64,000 nt of DNA from Sabellastarte sp. h YS-2021 (GCA_964017235.1 OZ024936.1:87952537-88016536), one strand, 5' to 3'; shown: positions 29,537-43,821, counted from the stretch's first letter. Notes: generated from the letters alone by a model not told the origin. Program-made: numbers and translations.

Positions 29537-31523
29537 ACAAAAGCTTGCTAAGGACAATAATAACTATGTCAATAATTGTCACAAATATGTTTGTATCTAT
29601 GCCATCTAGATAGGATTTGTAAAATTAATGCCCCAGTTTCTTCTTTGAAGAATTATCATAAAATTGACAAAACATATGATCTGTCCTGAGAAAAAAAAAA
29701 TTTATAACCATACATTTATCAGTAGGCTGCTCACACTGAGCCTACTGAAGAAACTGCAAAAATGACAAAACATATGATAAGTCCCAAGTACTCATTTTTT
29801 TATCATAAAGATAACTCTTTTGAAGTTCATCGAGCTGTTAAAATGTATAAAAAGAATTCTTCACGCTAAACCCTGATAGCTGCTGGAAACCAGATTAACT
29901 TGCAAAATAGTGCAACTAATTTTCTTATAAGATAAGCTTACGCAGTTCATGAAAGCAGTCTCAGCACCAAGAAGTTTTTATGTCTTAAATGATGCACTAC
30001 AGAAAGATTGATTGTGACCACACAATCCAGAAAAACTCACTTGCAAAGGATTTTACCCATTGAGATCTGGCTGCCAACCAAACAAATTATGATAGCCACA
30101 ATTTGGCTCCTGAGCACAAACTCTGGCCAGTCAATGTGAGAGAGATTTTCTTGCAGGGGTATCCTCTTTGCCCTACAACGAGTAAACCAATTATCCTATA
30201 TGTTGTAATGTCATAAAACTTCAAATTAACTAATGTCCTGATCACACAGTGTTGGCAGTTTTGAGAAATCTTAGCCGACTTTGACACGCCATATCACATG
30301 TCATTAGAGGCTTGACCTTGCAATGTTAATTAACTATTATTTGAACAGCCTTAGATACTATTATTTGGTGCGGATGTCAGGTGCTATAAATTTCATATTT
30401 GATTAAATCAGTTTAGTACCAGTTGTGTATGTAGGCATCAAATTCGTATATACCGCCAGTGTACACTTTGACACTGTACAGTGAGTACGGAATGCCACAG
30501 TAATCAAGGTTTACTCACACTACATGGAGGAATGATACAAAATGCCTATAATCATAGGCATGAAAGCCTCTAGTGCGATAACGGCATAAGTGTTCAGGAA
30601 GAAAACATGCATCATTTGATGTAAAACTTTAAAACTAAATGATATACCTTTTAAAATAAATTTAAATGTATACAGTACAGTGACTAGTATTCCAGTTTGT
30701 CTCTTTCATATCTGAAGCACATTTTTAAATGTCATACATATAAAACATCTACTAGTTAAATTTAATTTGTAAATAATGTCACAAGTTTTTGCAGCCAACA
30801 CAACTCTATTAAATTTGTCAAAATTTAACTGACTTAAAGCGAGGTGAAGTGGCATACTGACTTGGCTGAAAGAGCTTTCAAGAATATCTTGAAGTAAAAA
30901 TATGTAAACGTGATTTCTTCCATGTATTAGAAGTCTCTCTTTGTTAAAGTGAGGTGTACCATTTTATTTTGTAATGTGTCAAACCAGTACAAATCTATGG
31001 CCTATAAAATCACAAATTGCAAGTACTAAACAAGTACATCAAAGTAAAACCCAGTCATGTGAAGTGAGACTACAAAATAATTTTTCTATTATTATCTCTA
31101 TTATCTCAAGATTATGTTTTCGGTTGCATTTATTTGTGTGTTACTTTGCAGAATTTTTGAGAAAAGTATATTACTGATTCTTTTTGCCTGTTTGTCAGTT
31201 TTCTTTTTATTTACTGCATTACTCAAAAACTACTACAGGGAGTGCTTTAAAATTTCCAGGGATAGTCAGAACTGTTACAAGAAAGAACTGATTCAAATTT
31301 GGGCATGATCGGGTCAATATCCTTGATTCAAGAGCAATGTTTAGGTTACATTACCATAGAAATCAATATGACCATTTATTTAGTGCCCTGTCCGCAGATC
31401 GGTGGTTTAAAAACAGATGAGTAATATACTTTTGCTAAAGGTTTGCAAACGGCCTGCAAATGCCCTTGTTTGTCCAAAAGTCAAATTTTCAATCTACTTT
31501 CAAGACTTTAGCTTTATCATTGA

Positions 31524-31740
31524 TTTTATTGGTTGTTTTGCATCGCATTCAACAGCCAGGGTCATATTGCGATGGGTAGTTTACAGGTGGAGGAAACCAG
31601 TGCATACTGCACTGCAAACCACCGGGCATCGGCAGGTAACTACCAACTTTCCAACATGAAGCGCCCAGCCTGAGATTCGAACTGGCAGCCTCAGAGGTTG
31701 GAGGCGAAGACTCCAACCGCTACACCACCGAGCCCCCTAC
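31524..31740 (-). mobile_element. tRNA-derived SINE, copy 2
   Basis: Flanked by a 12-bp duplication with one mismatch (CTTTATCATTGA at 31512-31523, CTTTATCGTTGA at 31741-31752). The minus-strand head has A box TGGTGTAGCGG and B box AGTTCGAATCT. It shares the TTCAACAGCCAGGGTCATAT tail region with the SINE at 25010. Confidence 0.8.
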
Positions 31741-33170
31741 CTTTATCGTTGACATGACATCAAAAACTCATGAGCTGATATACATAATGACTTTATATGG
31801 GTAGTACCTGATAAAAGGAATAAGTGATTAGATTTGTGAAAGATATGGATCATATACTGGACACAGAAAAAATAAAATTTTTTGAACAATTTACCCTGAC
31901 AGACATCTGCATTCTACAAGTGTTTTCAAGTGTTTATCATAATTTTAATGACATCCATATACCAGTATCCAGATTATATTTCAGGAGGACCAAGCCATTC
32001 TTCAGCCCAATCCAGTCAAAACATATGACTCTGATCCGAAGTATATTAATTGAGTTATGCGCCTGGACATACAAACATCCAGTGAAGTGATCATAATACC
32101 TTCAGGGGTGACAGCAACAAAGTTTAATATTAAATTCTATATTGCCTTGGTTGCCCAATAAATTTTCCATAATAATTAACTTTATACCAGCAAAGTTATC
32201 ATCTGATTATATTTGAATTGTCTTAATTACAACAGGAAAATTACCCAAATGCTGCATTGATTTAAATATAACTACTGTAGAGGACAAACTGTAAAAAAAC
32301 CTCCTGTTAAATTTACTTAGTGTCAATAATTATACATAAATGGAAATACATTCTGATTTTTATGCAGAAACAAATAAATTAAAATATTTCTCTTTACTTT
32401 TATTGTTTTAATTTAACCCTGTCCAGTCCTGCCCTGAAGTGGCTATTGCAATTGTGTCCTTTTGCCTTATTTTCTGTCTGCACAACTAAAAATCATACAT
32501 CAGACTTGAATGCAGGTGGTATCTACTGGTGACTTGGTGCTTCTCAAAGTTGGTCTGTAATTGGCAAATTCAGAATTGGGTATGCGATTCTTGGTAATAT
32601 CCTCATGTGTTGTCTACCATTTGTTTTGGCCTTCATGAGGATCTCTTGAATTAAGGATCCTGATCCAGTTATTGTTCAAGAATCCAGAATTTATTGTGTT
32701 GCTTTACTACTATCAATGGACGAGGGTTTGTGCATCATACACTGATTGTGATATATGGTATAGGTTATATAATTTGTTAAATATATCATATGTCCAATTA
32801 TCAGCCGTAGCCAGATTCTGTTGTGCCAGGTGCCAAGACACTTTTTTCATGCATTTTTTACTGATTTCATGGTGAATGTGTTTCTTCTTACTCTTGGCAC
32901 ATTCTAATATATTAATTGTTTCTTGATGTATTTAATCCATAAAATGTTTACTGATTATGATTCAAAGTATAATTGTAAAAATACAGTGGTAAATATAAAA
33001 CTTGCTATGGACAATATTAACTGTGCATAGCTGTTACAAAATCTATTGGTATTTTGTAAAATAAATGCCCCAATTCTACCTTCAAGAGTTTATGTAAGAC
33101 TTCCTCAATTTACAACTCAGAATGAATGATAAAAATATATTATCTGTCCTGTGTAAATACACACAATCCA

Positions 33171-33871
33171 CGACCAGGATTAACGAAAGGTCTTAAGTTT
33201 AGGCAATTCTTTTGCTTAGACAAATCTTAAAGTTATGACTTTTGTGTTAGCTAAGATTTCTCTTAAATTGGGATTCACAAAAAGTGCTTAGCAAAATCTT
33301 AGCTCAGACAAAATTTGTGCAAAAATTCTTAAGTACTTTGAATTCAAATTAACAAATTTTAGTAAAACAAAAACATTTTTAATCAATAAATACTCCAAAC
33401 ATGCTCTTCAAAATTATAAAACAGATTTGTTACTTGTTTTGTAAAATTATGTAAAAATAGTAGTCTTTATGTTTTATTGTGAGTCAGCCATTTTTATGAC
33501 ATTATTTTTACCACAAGAAGATAAAATGTGGAAATTTATAGGTAATTAAATAATGTAAATTTTTATTACAATCCACAAAAATTACTTTTATAGGAAGTAT
33601 AGATCCCCATAGTATATATGTTGTTGGCATAACAAAGGGTAAAATGTAAATACATGCAATGGAATATTTTAAAATTGTGTTAAGTCTGCCCTGCAGTGGT
33701 CTTAAATTTATGACAAAATCTAAGACAAATTTTTGTCTAAGACCTTTTGTGAATCTCATTTTGTCTAAGCAAAAAAAGACTTAACTTTATCACAAAATTC
33801 TTGCAGAGTTAAGACTTTTCTCTTAAAGTTATGACAATTTTTTGCTTAAGACCCTTTTGTGAATCCCAGCT
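33171..33871. mobile_element. MITE with long inverted repeats inside tandem unit 2
   Basis: Ends are inverted: left GGATTAACGAAAGGTCTTAAG, right reading GGATTCACAAAAGGGTCTTA on the other strand. Further inverted TTAAGAC / GTCTTAA blocks occur inside. The other tandem units have the uninterrupted site (ACACAGTCCAGAAATACTCA at 39119), so the insertion edges are fixed to within a few bases. No ORF. Family not assigned. Confidence 0.75.
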
Positions 33872-36800
33872 CAGAAATACTCACTTGCAAAGGTTTTTAA
33901 ATTTGTTTACTCATTGAGATCTGGCTCCAAACCAGAAAAAAATTATATCCAAAAATTTGCTCCTCAACACAAACTCCAGCCAGACAAACTTTGCAACTAA
34001 ATTGTATATTTCTTAAAAGAAAACTAAATGTACAGTGAAAATACAGTGACATCTACTCCAGTTTGTCTCTTTCTTCTCTTAAACACATTTTAAAACTTCA
34101 CATATAAATCATCTGCATGTTTGATTAAGTCTCTTCATAATCTCACAAATATTTGCAGCCAGCACTGCTAGATTAAATTGACCAAAATGTATATTATTTT
34201 ATTAAGTGAGGTTAGGTGAAACACATACTTGGTATAAAGAGTTCAAGAATATCTTGAAGCAAAAATGTGTGAACTTGTGTTATTTGTTAAAGTGAGATGT
34301 ACCGTTTAAACTTGTAAAATGTCAAACCAGAAAAAAATTCTATGCAAGACAACACTTAACTATATATAAGTCATGGCTCACGAATGGCAAGCACTCAAAA
34401 ATAAAAACCTAGTCACCTGTAGTCTTCTGAAGTGTAATTACAAAACCATTTTTGTTTTATTACTTCCACCTCAAGATAATATTTAGATTACATTCTTTTT
34501 TCTGTCTGTCTGTGTTGCTGATAACTCCAAAAGTCAAATTTTCAGTGTATTTTCCATGAATTTGGCCTAATGGTTGATATTACATTATAAATAATGCGAT
34601 AATCTGCATAAAGAGATGATGTGTTAGGGCCTGACCTAGGGAATAAGTAAATTTAGTTTGGGAATGATCGGGATAATATTTAGGACACAGAAAAAAGTAA
34701 TTAAATTTCAGAAATATACCCTGGTGAAGATCAATATTTTACTAGTACCTTCTAAGGTTAATCACAATTTTTAAATGACACTCATATATATTGATAAAAT
34801 ATCCTATGATCCTATTTATTTATTGTTCAGTTTTAAATTAGTCTTCTTTCCTTTCCTCTGTTCATCTTAGTAATCTCTGATAGTATTTATCTCATAGTTG
34901 TCAATAGACATGTATTTAAAACAATTTATCCACTAAGCTAAGATAGTGGAAAGAAATAAGAATGTCTTACAGAATTTTAAATTTGTATCAATCACTGAAT
35001 CAGATCCTATACCTTGAAGGATATCACTTCTTGTGAATTTCTCAGAACATACAACATTGCTACTGTCAAAGAATTGCCTAAGAACACACTATCCCCATGG
35101 CTTGTGCTGAAAAGCAATTCTAGATTCATTGACCAGATCAATATTCAGACCATATTTGAGGTATACACCCAGACAGACAGATAAACAAAGTACCAGAAAC
35201 AGAGTTGAATATCGAATTTCACCCTGCCTTGATTGGTCAATACATTTTCCATTATATTTAATTATTATCCACAAAGTTGTCATCTTATATTAGAATTGTC
35301 TTAATTAAAACAGGAAAATTACCCAAATGCTGCATATTTTTAAATTTAGTTACCAAAAAGGACAAACTGTAAGGAAGTCCCCTGTTAAATTTACTTAGTT
35401 TCAATAATTACACATAGATGGAAATACATTCTTATGCAATTTCATGCAGAAACAAATAAATTAAAATATTTCTCTTTACTGTTATTCTTTTAAATTAACG
35501 TTGTCCAGGCCTGCCCTGAAGTGGAGGAACGAGGCTATTGCAATTGTGTCCTTTTGCCTTTTTTCTGTCTGCATAACTAAAAATCATACATCAGACTTGA
35601 ATGCAGGTGGTATCTACTGGTGACTCAGTACTTCTCAAAGTTGTTCTGTAATTGACAATTTCAGAATTAGTCTGCAATTTTTGACAATATCCACATGTGG
35701 GTTCTACCATTTGTTTTGGCCTTCATGAAGACCTCTTCAATTAAGGATCCTAATTCAGTTCTTGATTAAGAATCCGGAATTTATTGTGTTGCTTTAGTAT
35801 TATCAATGGACGAGGGCTTGTGGATCATACACTGACTGTGATAAATACGATAGGTTATATAATTTGATAAATATATCATATATATGTCCAATTATCAGCC
35901 ATAGCCAGAATCTGTTGTGCCTGTTGCCAAGACACTTTTTCATGCATTTTTACTGATTTCATGGTGAATGTGTTTCTCCTTACTTTTGGCACCTTCTCAT
36001 ACATTGATTGTTTCTTGATGTATTTCATTCATCAAATGTTTACTGATTGTGATTCAAAATATAAATGGCCTGTAAAAAGACAGTGGTAAATGTAAAACAT
36101 ATGGCTAAAAATGGTACTGGCCAGCGGTCAAGTAAAATACAAAAGCTTGCTAAGGATAATATTAGCTATGTGCATAGCTGTTACAAAACCCATTGGTATT
36201 TTGTAAAATAAATGCCCCAATTCTACTTCCAAGAGTTCATGTAAGATTTCCTCAATTTACAATTCAGAAAAAAATGACAAAACATATGATAAGTTTTATA
36301 AGCATAAAGAGAAGTCTTTTGACCAAAATCCAATTGTTAAGATGTAGAAAAACATTTCGCAACACTAGACTATTGAAAACCAGAGAAGATTAATTGGTAA
36401 AATCGTGTAAGTAATCTTCTCATAAGACAAGAATACTCGGATCCTATCCCCTAGAAGAGGTGTTGTCATGTCTGAAATGATGCACAACAGTAAAAAATTG
36501 ATTGTGACCACACAGTCCAGGGATACTCACTTGCAAAGATCTTTAAATTAGTTTACTCCTTGAGATCTGGCTCCAGAAAAGAAAAAAAAATAAATCCAAA
36601 ATTTGCTCCTCAGCACAAACTCCAGCCAGACAAACCTTACAACTAAATTGTATATTTCTTAAAAAGAAATCTAAATGTAAAATACAGTGACATCTACTCC
36701 AGTTTGTCTATTTCTTCTCTTAAACACATTGTAAAATTTCACATATAAATCGTCTGCATGTTAGATTAAGTCTGTTCATAATCTCACAAATATTTGCAGC

Positions 36801-37946
36801 CAGCACTGCTAGATTAAATTGACCAAAATGTATATCATTTTATTAAGTGAGGTTAGGTGAAACACTTACTTGGTACAAAGAGTTCAAGAATATCTTGAAG
36901 CAAAAATGTGTGAACTTGTTTTATTTCTTAAAGTGAGATGCACCATTTAAACTTGTAAAATGTCAAACCATTAAACACTTCTGTGCAAGACAACACTTAA
37001 CTAAATATAAGTCATGGCCCACGAGTGGCAAGCATGTGGAAATAAAAACCCAGTCACCTGTAGTCACCTGAAGTGTAACCATGAAACATTTTTTTGTTTT
37101 ATTACTTCCACCTCAAGATTATATTTGGATTGCATTCATTTTTTTCTCTGTCTGTGTTGCTGATAACTCTAAAAGTCCAATTTTCAGTCTATTTTCAATG
37201 AATTTGGCTTCCTGGTTGACATTACATTAACAATAATGAGCTGATCTTCATAAAGAGGTTATGTGGGTAGGGCCTGACCTAGGGACTTGGTAATTTAAGT
37301 TTGTGGTAGATGGGGGGTCTGACCTACGGACTTACTAATTTAAGTTTTTGGTAGATGAGGGCCTGACCTAGGGAATAAGTTATTTAAGTTTGTGGTAGAT
37401 GGGGACATTATTCAGGGTACAGAAAAAAATAATGAATTTTCAGAAACGTGCCCTGGTGGAGATCTGCATTCTACGAGTGCTTTCTAATGTTTATCACAAT
37501 TTTTAAATGACACCAATTTACATTGATAAAAATATCCTATGATCTTATTCGTTTATTAGTCATTTTTAAATTAGGCATCTTTCCTTTCCTCTTTTCATCT
37601 TGGCCATCTCTAATCTATTTAGCTGATAACTGTCAATAGATATGGGTTTTAAGCAATCCATAGCTTAGTGGTATATACCTGGCACTACAGCAGTCAAAAG
37701 CAGACGCTCTAAGTAAGTTTGACTAAATGCCACTACAGCCAGCCAGCTGTACAAGATCCCCAGGTACCATCTATAGTTAAAATCAAAATGCCCAATCCTA
37801 AATGAAAGGCCACAACATTGTAATAAATACACAACTAAAATTCCTAGTAGATATGTATATATCGTTGTTGAAGTGCATCCTTGGCTGTAACCACCAAAGG
37901 CTAAAAAGACAAGGTGATAAATTAGAGAAGAAAGGCCTCCACATGA

Positions 37947-38202
37947 CCACCATAAAACCATCATTAGAAAGATATGTAACAGAGAGTTTATGTTGTACCA
38001 CCATAAAACCGTCATTTGAAAGATATGTAATAGAGAATTTGTGTTGTACCACCATAAAACCGCCATTAGAAAGATATATAACAGAGAATTTATGTTGTAC
38101 CACCATAAAATCATCATTAGAAAGACATGTAACAGAGAATTTGTGTTGTACCACCATAAAACCGTCATTAGAAAGATATGTAACAGAGAATTTGTGTTGT
38201 AC
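37947..38202. repeat. 51-bp minisatellite, five copies
   Basis: Unit ACCACCATAAAACC-TCATT-GAAAGATAT-TAA-AGAG-TTTATGTTGT is repeated five times with a 51-bp period. Because 51 is a multiple of three, it holds open frames on both strands (166-196 codons). These are artefacts of the repeat. Confidence 0.9.
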
Positions 38203-40503
38203 CCATAATATGATCTGGCTCTTTCCCAAAATTTCATCACTTCTTCCGCACACACAAAAAATATTTAACAGACAGCTATTAGTACTTTTAAAGCTATCAT
38301 GAACACAGAAGAACAAACTGGCAGGTAAACAAATGCATCCTAAAACATAACCTTCTAGTGGGGATGATAGCCATTCCCATTGGATGTGTTTTATAAAATG
38401 AAATTGGAGACATGTGGCTAAATTAACTATTGGACAGCAGTCAAGTAAAATACAAAAGCTTGCCAGGGAATGACAATATAAACTGTCTTACAAAACAGCT
38501 GTTACAAAATTTGTTGGTACTTAAAATTAATGCCCCGATTCTACTTCCAAGAGTTATTGTAAGACTTTCTCAATTTACAATTCAGTACATTGCTCAGACG
38601 GACACCAACTGAAAAAAAATGGGGAAAAAGACAAAAGATACATGATCTGTCTTGAGTGAAAATTAAGTTTTGTAATCAATGAAGCTGAAAGGGGTTAAGG
38701 TCTACTAGTACAAGCAATAAGACACATGCATAGTGCACTGAGGCGGTCATCCATCCAAGTCCTAACTTAACTCATTGCTGCTTAACTTCAGTCATAAGAC
38801 TGATAGTGATCCTGCTATGCCGCAATTTATTAAAGTCTGGAGACAAAAAAAAAAGAAAAAAAGGTGATCTCTGGAAGTGCAAGCCCTTAAAAAGATATGT
38901 CATTTGATCTTCATATAAGAGTTGAACATGTTGAAAAAGAATAATTAACATTAAGTCCTGATTACTTTTAGAAACCAGAGAAAATTAATTGGCAAAATCG
39001 TGCAACTAATCTTCTCATAGGAGAAGACTGTTCAGCTACATTTTCAAAAAAGTAGTCCTGGCAACTAGATAAGTTGATATGCCTTGAGTGAAACACAACA
39101 AAAACTTGGTTCTAACCACACAGTCCAGAAATACTCACTTGCAAAGGTTTTTAAACTTGTTTACCCATTGAGATCTGGCTCTCAACCAGAAACAAAATTA
39201 CGATATCCACAATTTGGCTCCCGAGCACCAACTCCACCCAAGCCATGTGAGAGAGATTTGCTTGGAGAGGCAGACTATTTTTATCTCTTCACTGAATGCA
39301 AGGTTAAAACATTGATATCTTTATAGAATATAGAAACATTGGAACATTTATAGAGTATAAGCTTTATGATGTGTTAATACCTAGGCCTTGGTTTTACTAT
39401 TGTTCTGTGCTTTGTTTTTCTGTCTTGCATCTTAAATTTAATCGAAGTCGGGCCCCTTGGGCACTGGTTTTTATCGCTTTGTCTTGAAGTGCGAAAGAGG
39501 TCTTGGTGAACTAGTGTTCAACACATTTGCTATTGATTACTTAACTCTTACCCTTGTGGATTTGACTTTTAATCCAGCTGATAGGAAGATGTGAGGTTCA
39601 CTAAACCAGTCCTGGTAAACCTTTAGCCAATGGAACTGACATAGCATACCGACTTTGACCTTTGGCAAGAGGTAAATTTGACGTTGGAAACAACCTTCAG
39701 TTATTTTAGTAAAATATGGAATATCCTGAGGTACAGCCAGTAATCCAATTATCCTGTATGCTGTAATGATGTCATTTCGAAATATAGGAAGCATACAAAA
39801 TATTCTAGTGGTTAAGACAACTAATGTCCTTCTCACATACTCCAGCCAGCAAGCAAAAGCTTATCCACCTTAGCCACACTACCTCCCATGTGTTTAATGG
39901 CAAGACCTTGAAATGTTTTTGGAATAACTCTCAGTGAACAGGGAATAACTTTTCAAGGTTAGAAAACGTACATAATATGTTGCTAAAGGTTGATAAATAC
40001 AATGTATGTTTCTTACAAAAATCTAAATGTTGCAAATACAGAGACAAGTATTCCAGTATGTCTCTTATACGATTTCACCCAAATATAGTAAGTATCTATT
40101 TGTCAAAGTGGTAGGGTGTACTGTATAAGTTTGTAAAATGTCAAACCAGAAAAAAAATTCTGTGTGCATGAAGACAAACAAATATTTATGTCATGGCCCA
40201 TAAAATCACAAATGCCACACAAAACAAGCACATGAAAATAAAAACCCAGTCACGTGTAGTGTAGCTACACAATAATTTTCCTATTATTTACTCTACCTCA
40301 AGATTATGTTTTCAGTTGAATTTGTCTGTCTTTCTGTCTGTGGGTTTTAGATATAACTCCAGCAGTCAAATTTTTAATTCTTTATTCAGTGACTATGGCT
40401 GTCTGGTTGACATAACATGAATAAAGTGATGAAGTAACTAGCTTTTTGCCTAAAAAGTGTCTATGTTAAATAGTAAATAAATTTTGTGAACGATGTGGAT
40501 CAT

Positions 40504-40719
40504 TTATTTATTTGGGGTTTTACATCGTTTTCAACACTATACAGGTCATATCATGACCGGTAGTTGGAAGGGCAGAGGAAACCAGTACATACAGTTCGTC
40601 AGGGTTCTGTACTGTAAACTGCCGACCAACGGCAAGCAACTACCAGCTTTCCCACTTGAGGCCGTGCCAGGACCTTGGCCTCAGAGGCGAGAGTGTTACC
40701 ACTCTGCCACCCTGGCCCC
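40504..40719 (-). mobile_element. tRNA-derived SINE, copy 3
   Basis: Perfect 15-bp target duplication (AACGATGTGGATCAT at 40489-40503 and 40720-40734). Minus-strand A box TGGCAGAGTGG. The tail is similar to the 31524 copy (GGGGTTTTACATCGTTTTCA on plus). Confidence 0.85.
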
Positions 40720-41439
40720 AACGATGTGGATCATATTCTGGATATAGAAAAAAACAACAAATCTTCAGAAATATGCCCTGGTGGAGATTTGCATTCTTCA
40801 GGTGCTTTCTAGTGATTATCATAATTATTAAATGATATCCATATATATTGATAAAATATCCTATGATCTTACTAGTTTATTTTTCCTTTTTAAATTAGTC
40901 ATCTTTCCTATCGTCTGTTCATCATGGAAATCATACAACCATACAACTTATGTAAACTGTCAATAGACACTGACTTTAAACAAATTAACCAATGAACTAA
41001 GACAGTTGAAATAAATAAAGCGTATTTTGATATTATAAATCGTTATTATTCACAGAAGCAGAAACTAAACCTTGGAGGTTGTAAATTCTTTTGAGTTTCT
41101 GAGAAGACAAAAATATTGCTACTTTCAAATCTACAACAAGCAGTGTTTAAGAGTGCATAAACCCAATAGGTAGTGCTAAAACAGTTCTGGATGCATAATC
41201 CAGATCTGTATCGAGACCATATATGAGGAGGATCAATCTATGTTCAGGCCTTACTCCTGTACAAAAATATAGGACTCTTATTGTATATATATTGATTGAG
41301 TTATATGTGCCTGGACAGACAGACAGACAAACGCGGCTGAGTGGTAACTCTGAAATCTTGCTGCAATCTACTGATAACTTGCTGCATTACAAGATTGCAT
41401 CTGTACATCTTTTGCATTAATATTGGGTTAAAATTTGGC

Positions 41440-43300
41440 CAACTCAAAGTAGCTATGGAATGAGCTACAGGTCTGTAATTTTACAATGTTACAGCCTTCC
41501 CAAAAGTCGGTGAATAATGTTTTTCAACACAATACTGTAAATGCCATAGTTTTCAAATTACTACTGATTTACTTAACAAGGAGAACCTCATAGTAGCTAA
41601 TGCTCAGCTATGCAGTGACCTACAGGTCTATAATTTGACAATGTTACAGCTGACCCCAAAGTGGACGAATAACATATTTTAAGAAAATACACTTAATGAA
41701 ATAGTTGTCAAGTTACAAGTGATTTACACAACAGTGAATACCTCAAAGTAGCTATTGCTCAAACATGGAATGAGCTACAAGACTCCAATTTTATTATGTT
41801 ACACCCAACCTAAAAGTAGGTGAATAACATATTTTAACAAAATACTCTAAATGCAATAGTTTTAAAGTTACAAGCGATTTACTCAACAGTGAAAACCTCA
41901 AAGTAGCTATTGCTCAGCTATGGAATGAGCTACAGGTCTGACATTTTACTATGGTACACCTGACGTAAAAGTAGTTGAATAACATCTTTCAAAAATTGTC
42001 TAAATGCAACAGTTTTAAAGGTACATGCGATTTACTCAACAGTGAGAACCTCAAAGTAACTACAGGGTTGCAATTTCTTTTCGTTATAGCTGATACAAAA
42101 GTAAGTGAATAACATCTTTCAACAAAATACTCTAAATGTAATAGTTTTAAAGATATAAAGGATTTACTCAACAGTGAGATCCTGAAAGTACCTATTGCTC
42201 AGCTATGGAATGAGCTACAGGTCTGCAACTTCATTATGTCATAACTTACCTTACATAGTAAATTATGTATTCAAAGAAAGTCACTATGTGTGATACTTCC
42301 GAAGAAATTTGACACATTTTCATTTTAAAATTGTGCTACAAATCAGAAAATAGCTATTACTCACTTAGCTAATGCAACAGAGCTCCAAACTATGCACCAT
42401 CTTATAGCTAAATATAAAGTAATCGGAACTGTAGCTAAAATGGTCATAGGTTTGAGAAAAATTTCTCTATTCTGACATCTGACAATATCATAGGAAAAAA
42501 TGATAATCCTAGCTTTGTGGCCTAGAATGTGCTAACAAACATACAAATGAACAATGCTGTAAATGCCATAGTTTTCCATTTACAAGTGATTTACTCAACA
42601 ATGAGAACCTCATAGTAGCTAATGCTCAGCTATGCAATGATCTACAGGTCTATAATTTGACAATGTTACAGCTAACCCAAAATTATTTGAATAATATATT
42701 TTGACAAAATACTCTTAATGCAATATTTTCAAGTTACAAGTGATTTACTCAACAGAGAGAACCTTAAAGTAGCTATTGCTCATCTACGGAGTGAGCTACA
42801 AGTCTGCATTTTACTATGTTATAGCTGACCTATAAGTAGGTGAACAACATATTTCAACAAAATACTCTAAATGCAATAGTTTCAAGCGATTTACTCAATA
42901 GTGAGAATCTCAAAGTAGCTATTGCACAGCTATGGAATGAGCTACAGCTCTGAAACTTCATTATGTCATAACTTAACCCAACATAAATAATGTACTAGAA
43001 GAAAGTGCCTATGTGCAATAATTTCAAAGAAATTTGGCATGTTCTAATTTTACTACAAATCAGAAAGTAGGTATTACTCTCTTAGCTAATGCAGCAGAGC
43101 TCCAAACTATGTACCATGTTACAGGAAAAGGTAAAGTACCGGAAACAACATATTTAACAGAAACACTCTAAATGCAATAGTTTCAGAGCTAAGTCATTTA
43201 CTCAGAGTAGATAAAATGGTCATAACTATGTGAAAATGATATTGATTTTTGTCAAAATTCGTTCCTTCTCTATTCTGACCAATTACAAAGTTACAGAAAA
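41440..43300. repeat. Satellite-like array of about 150-bp units
   Basis: About eleven units recur with AGCTATTGCTCAGCTATG, GAGCTACAGGTCTG, GTAGGTGAATAACAT, AAAATACTCTAAATGCAATAG and GATTTACTCAACAGTGAGAA-CTC. A variant unit (TCATAACTTA...AGAAAGT, GAAATTTG) appears at about 42240-42500 and 42965-43250, suggesting a higher-order period near 725 bp. Non-coding. Confidence 0.85.
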
Positions 43301-43307
43301 AAATGAG

Positions 43308-43552
43308 CAGTCGTTCTTGGAACCACGTGAGACATGGAAGGAAAATGACAGATCTCGTTGGTGCTAGAGATCTGGTGTGGCAATATGTGATAACCAAGTC
43401 TCATATAATGGGAATCTCGTGGTGCTATGTGACTACCATAAGTAAGACGAGAATTGGGAAATCTAGTTTATTAATTCTAACAGGTTAATATATAAAATAC
43501 TAAAATAGTAAGTACAGTTAAAATAACGGTAAACCATAATTATAAATGCCCC
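43308..43552 (-). repeat. Element 2 repeat B2
   Basis: Nearly identical to 43822-44065 (for example CTCGTTGG against CTCATTGG). Forms the 3' end of the element. Confidence 0.9.
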
Positions 43553-43600
43553 CAACATACATACACAACACACAATGTTACTGGGGTTTGGGTGGGAGGG

Positions 43601-43821
43601 AAATTGTTTATACATGTGTATTTCTCTAGCACATTCAACCAACAACGTGGAACTCAGACGTGCGGCTGGTTTTATATGACTTTGGAAGTGGATGGAGGCA
43701 CACGATTGGCTACTGATGTAAGGGCGCATATCATTGGACAAGAGGGCGAGGTGAGTCCAATTGCGTGGATTAGTCCAAAATGACTGACACGCATACCCCA
43801 TCAAGGGGGGGGTTGCTTTAA
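43601..43821 (-). repeat. Element 2 repeat A2
   Basis: Copy of 48739-48958 with a handful of differences, directly abutting B1. The end carries a small ACCCC...GGGGT stem. Confidence 0.9.

Larger units (their letters stand above)
29537..41400. repeat. Tandem array of at least four diverged 2.3-3.4 kb non-coding units
   Basis: A series of landmarks recurs in the same order. AATGCCCC-TTCT falls at about 29626, 33064, 36211 and 38528. GTCAAACCA falls at 30977, 34320, 36960 and 40139. The landmark ACAGAAAAAA falls at 31863, 34685, 37420 and 40742. ACAAACTGTAA...CCTGTTAAATTTACTTAG falls at 32285 and 35362. Copies differ by indels and inserted elements. No frame is conserved, so the unit is non-coding. 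A fifth remnant lies at 48960-49840, beyond the satellite and the second Ngaro element. Confidence 0.75.

Noticed and set aside
37949..38210. Possible CRISPR-like array
   Set aside because: The repeats are directly tandem with no unique spacers, and the DNA is eukaryotic.
37665..38316. Overlapping 166-196-codon repeat-protein frames on both strands
   Set aside because: They come from the 51-bp minisatellite, whose period is a multiple of three.
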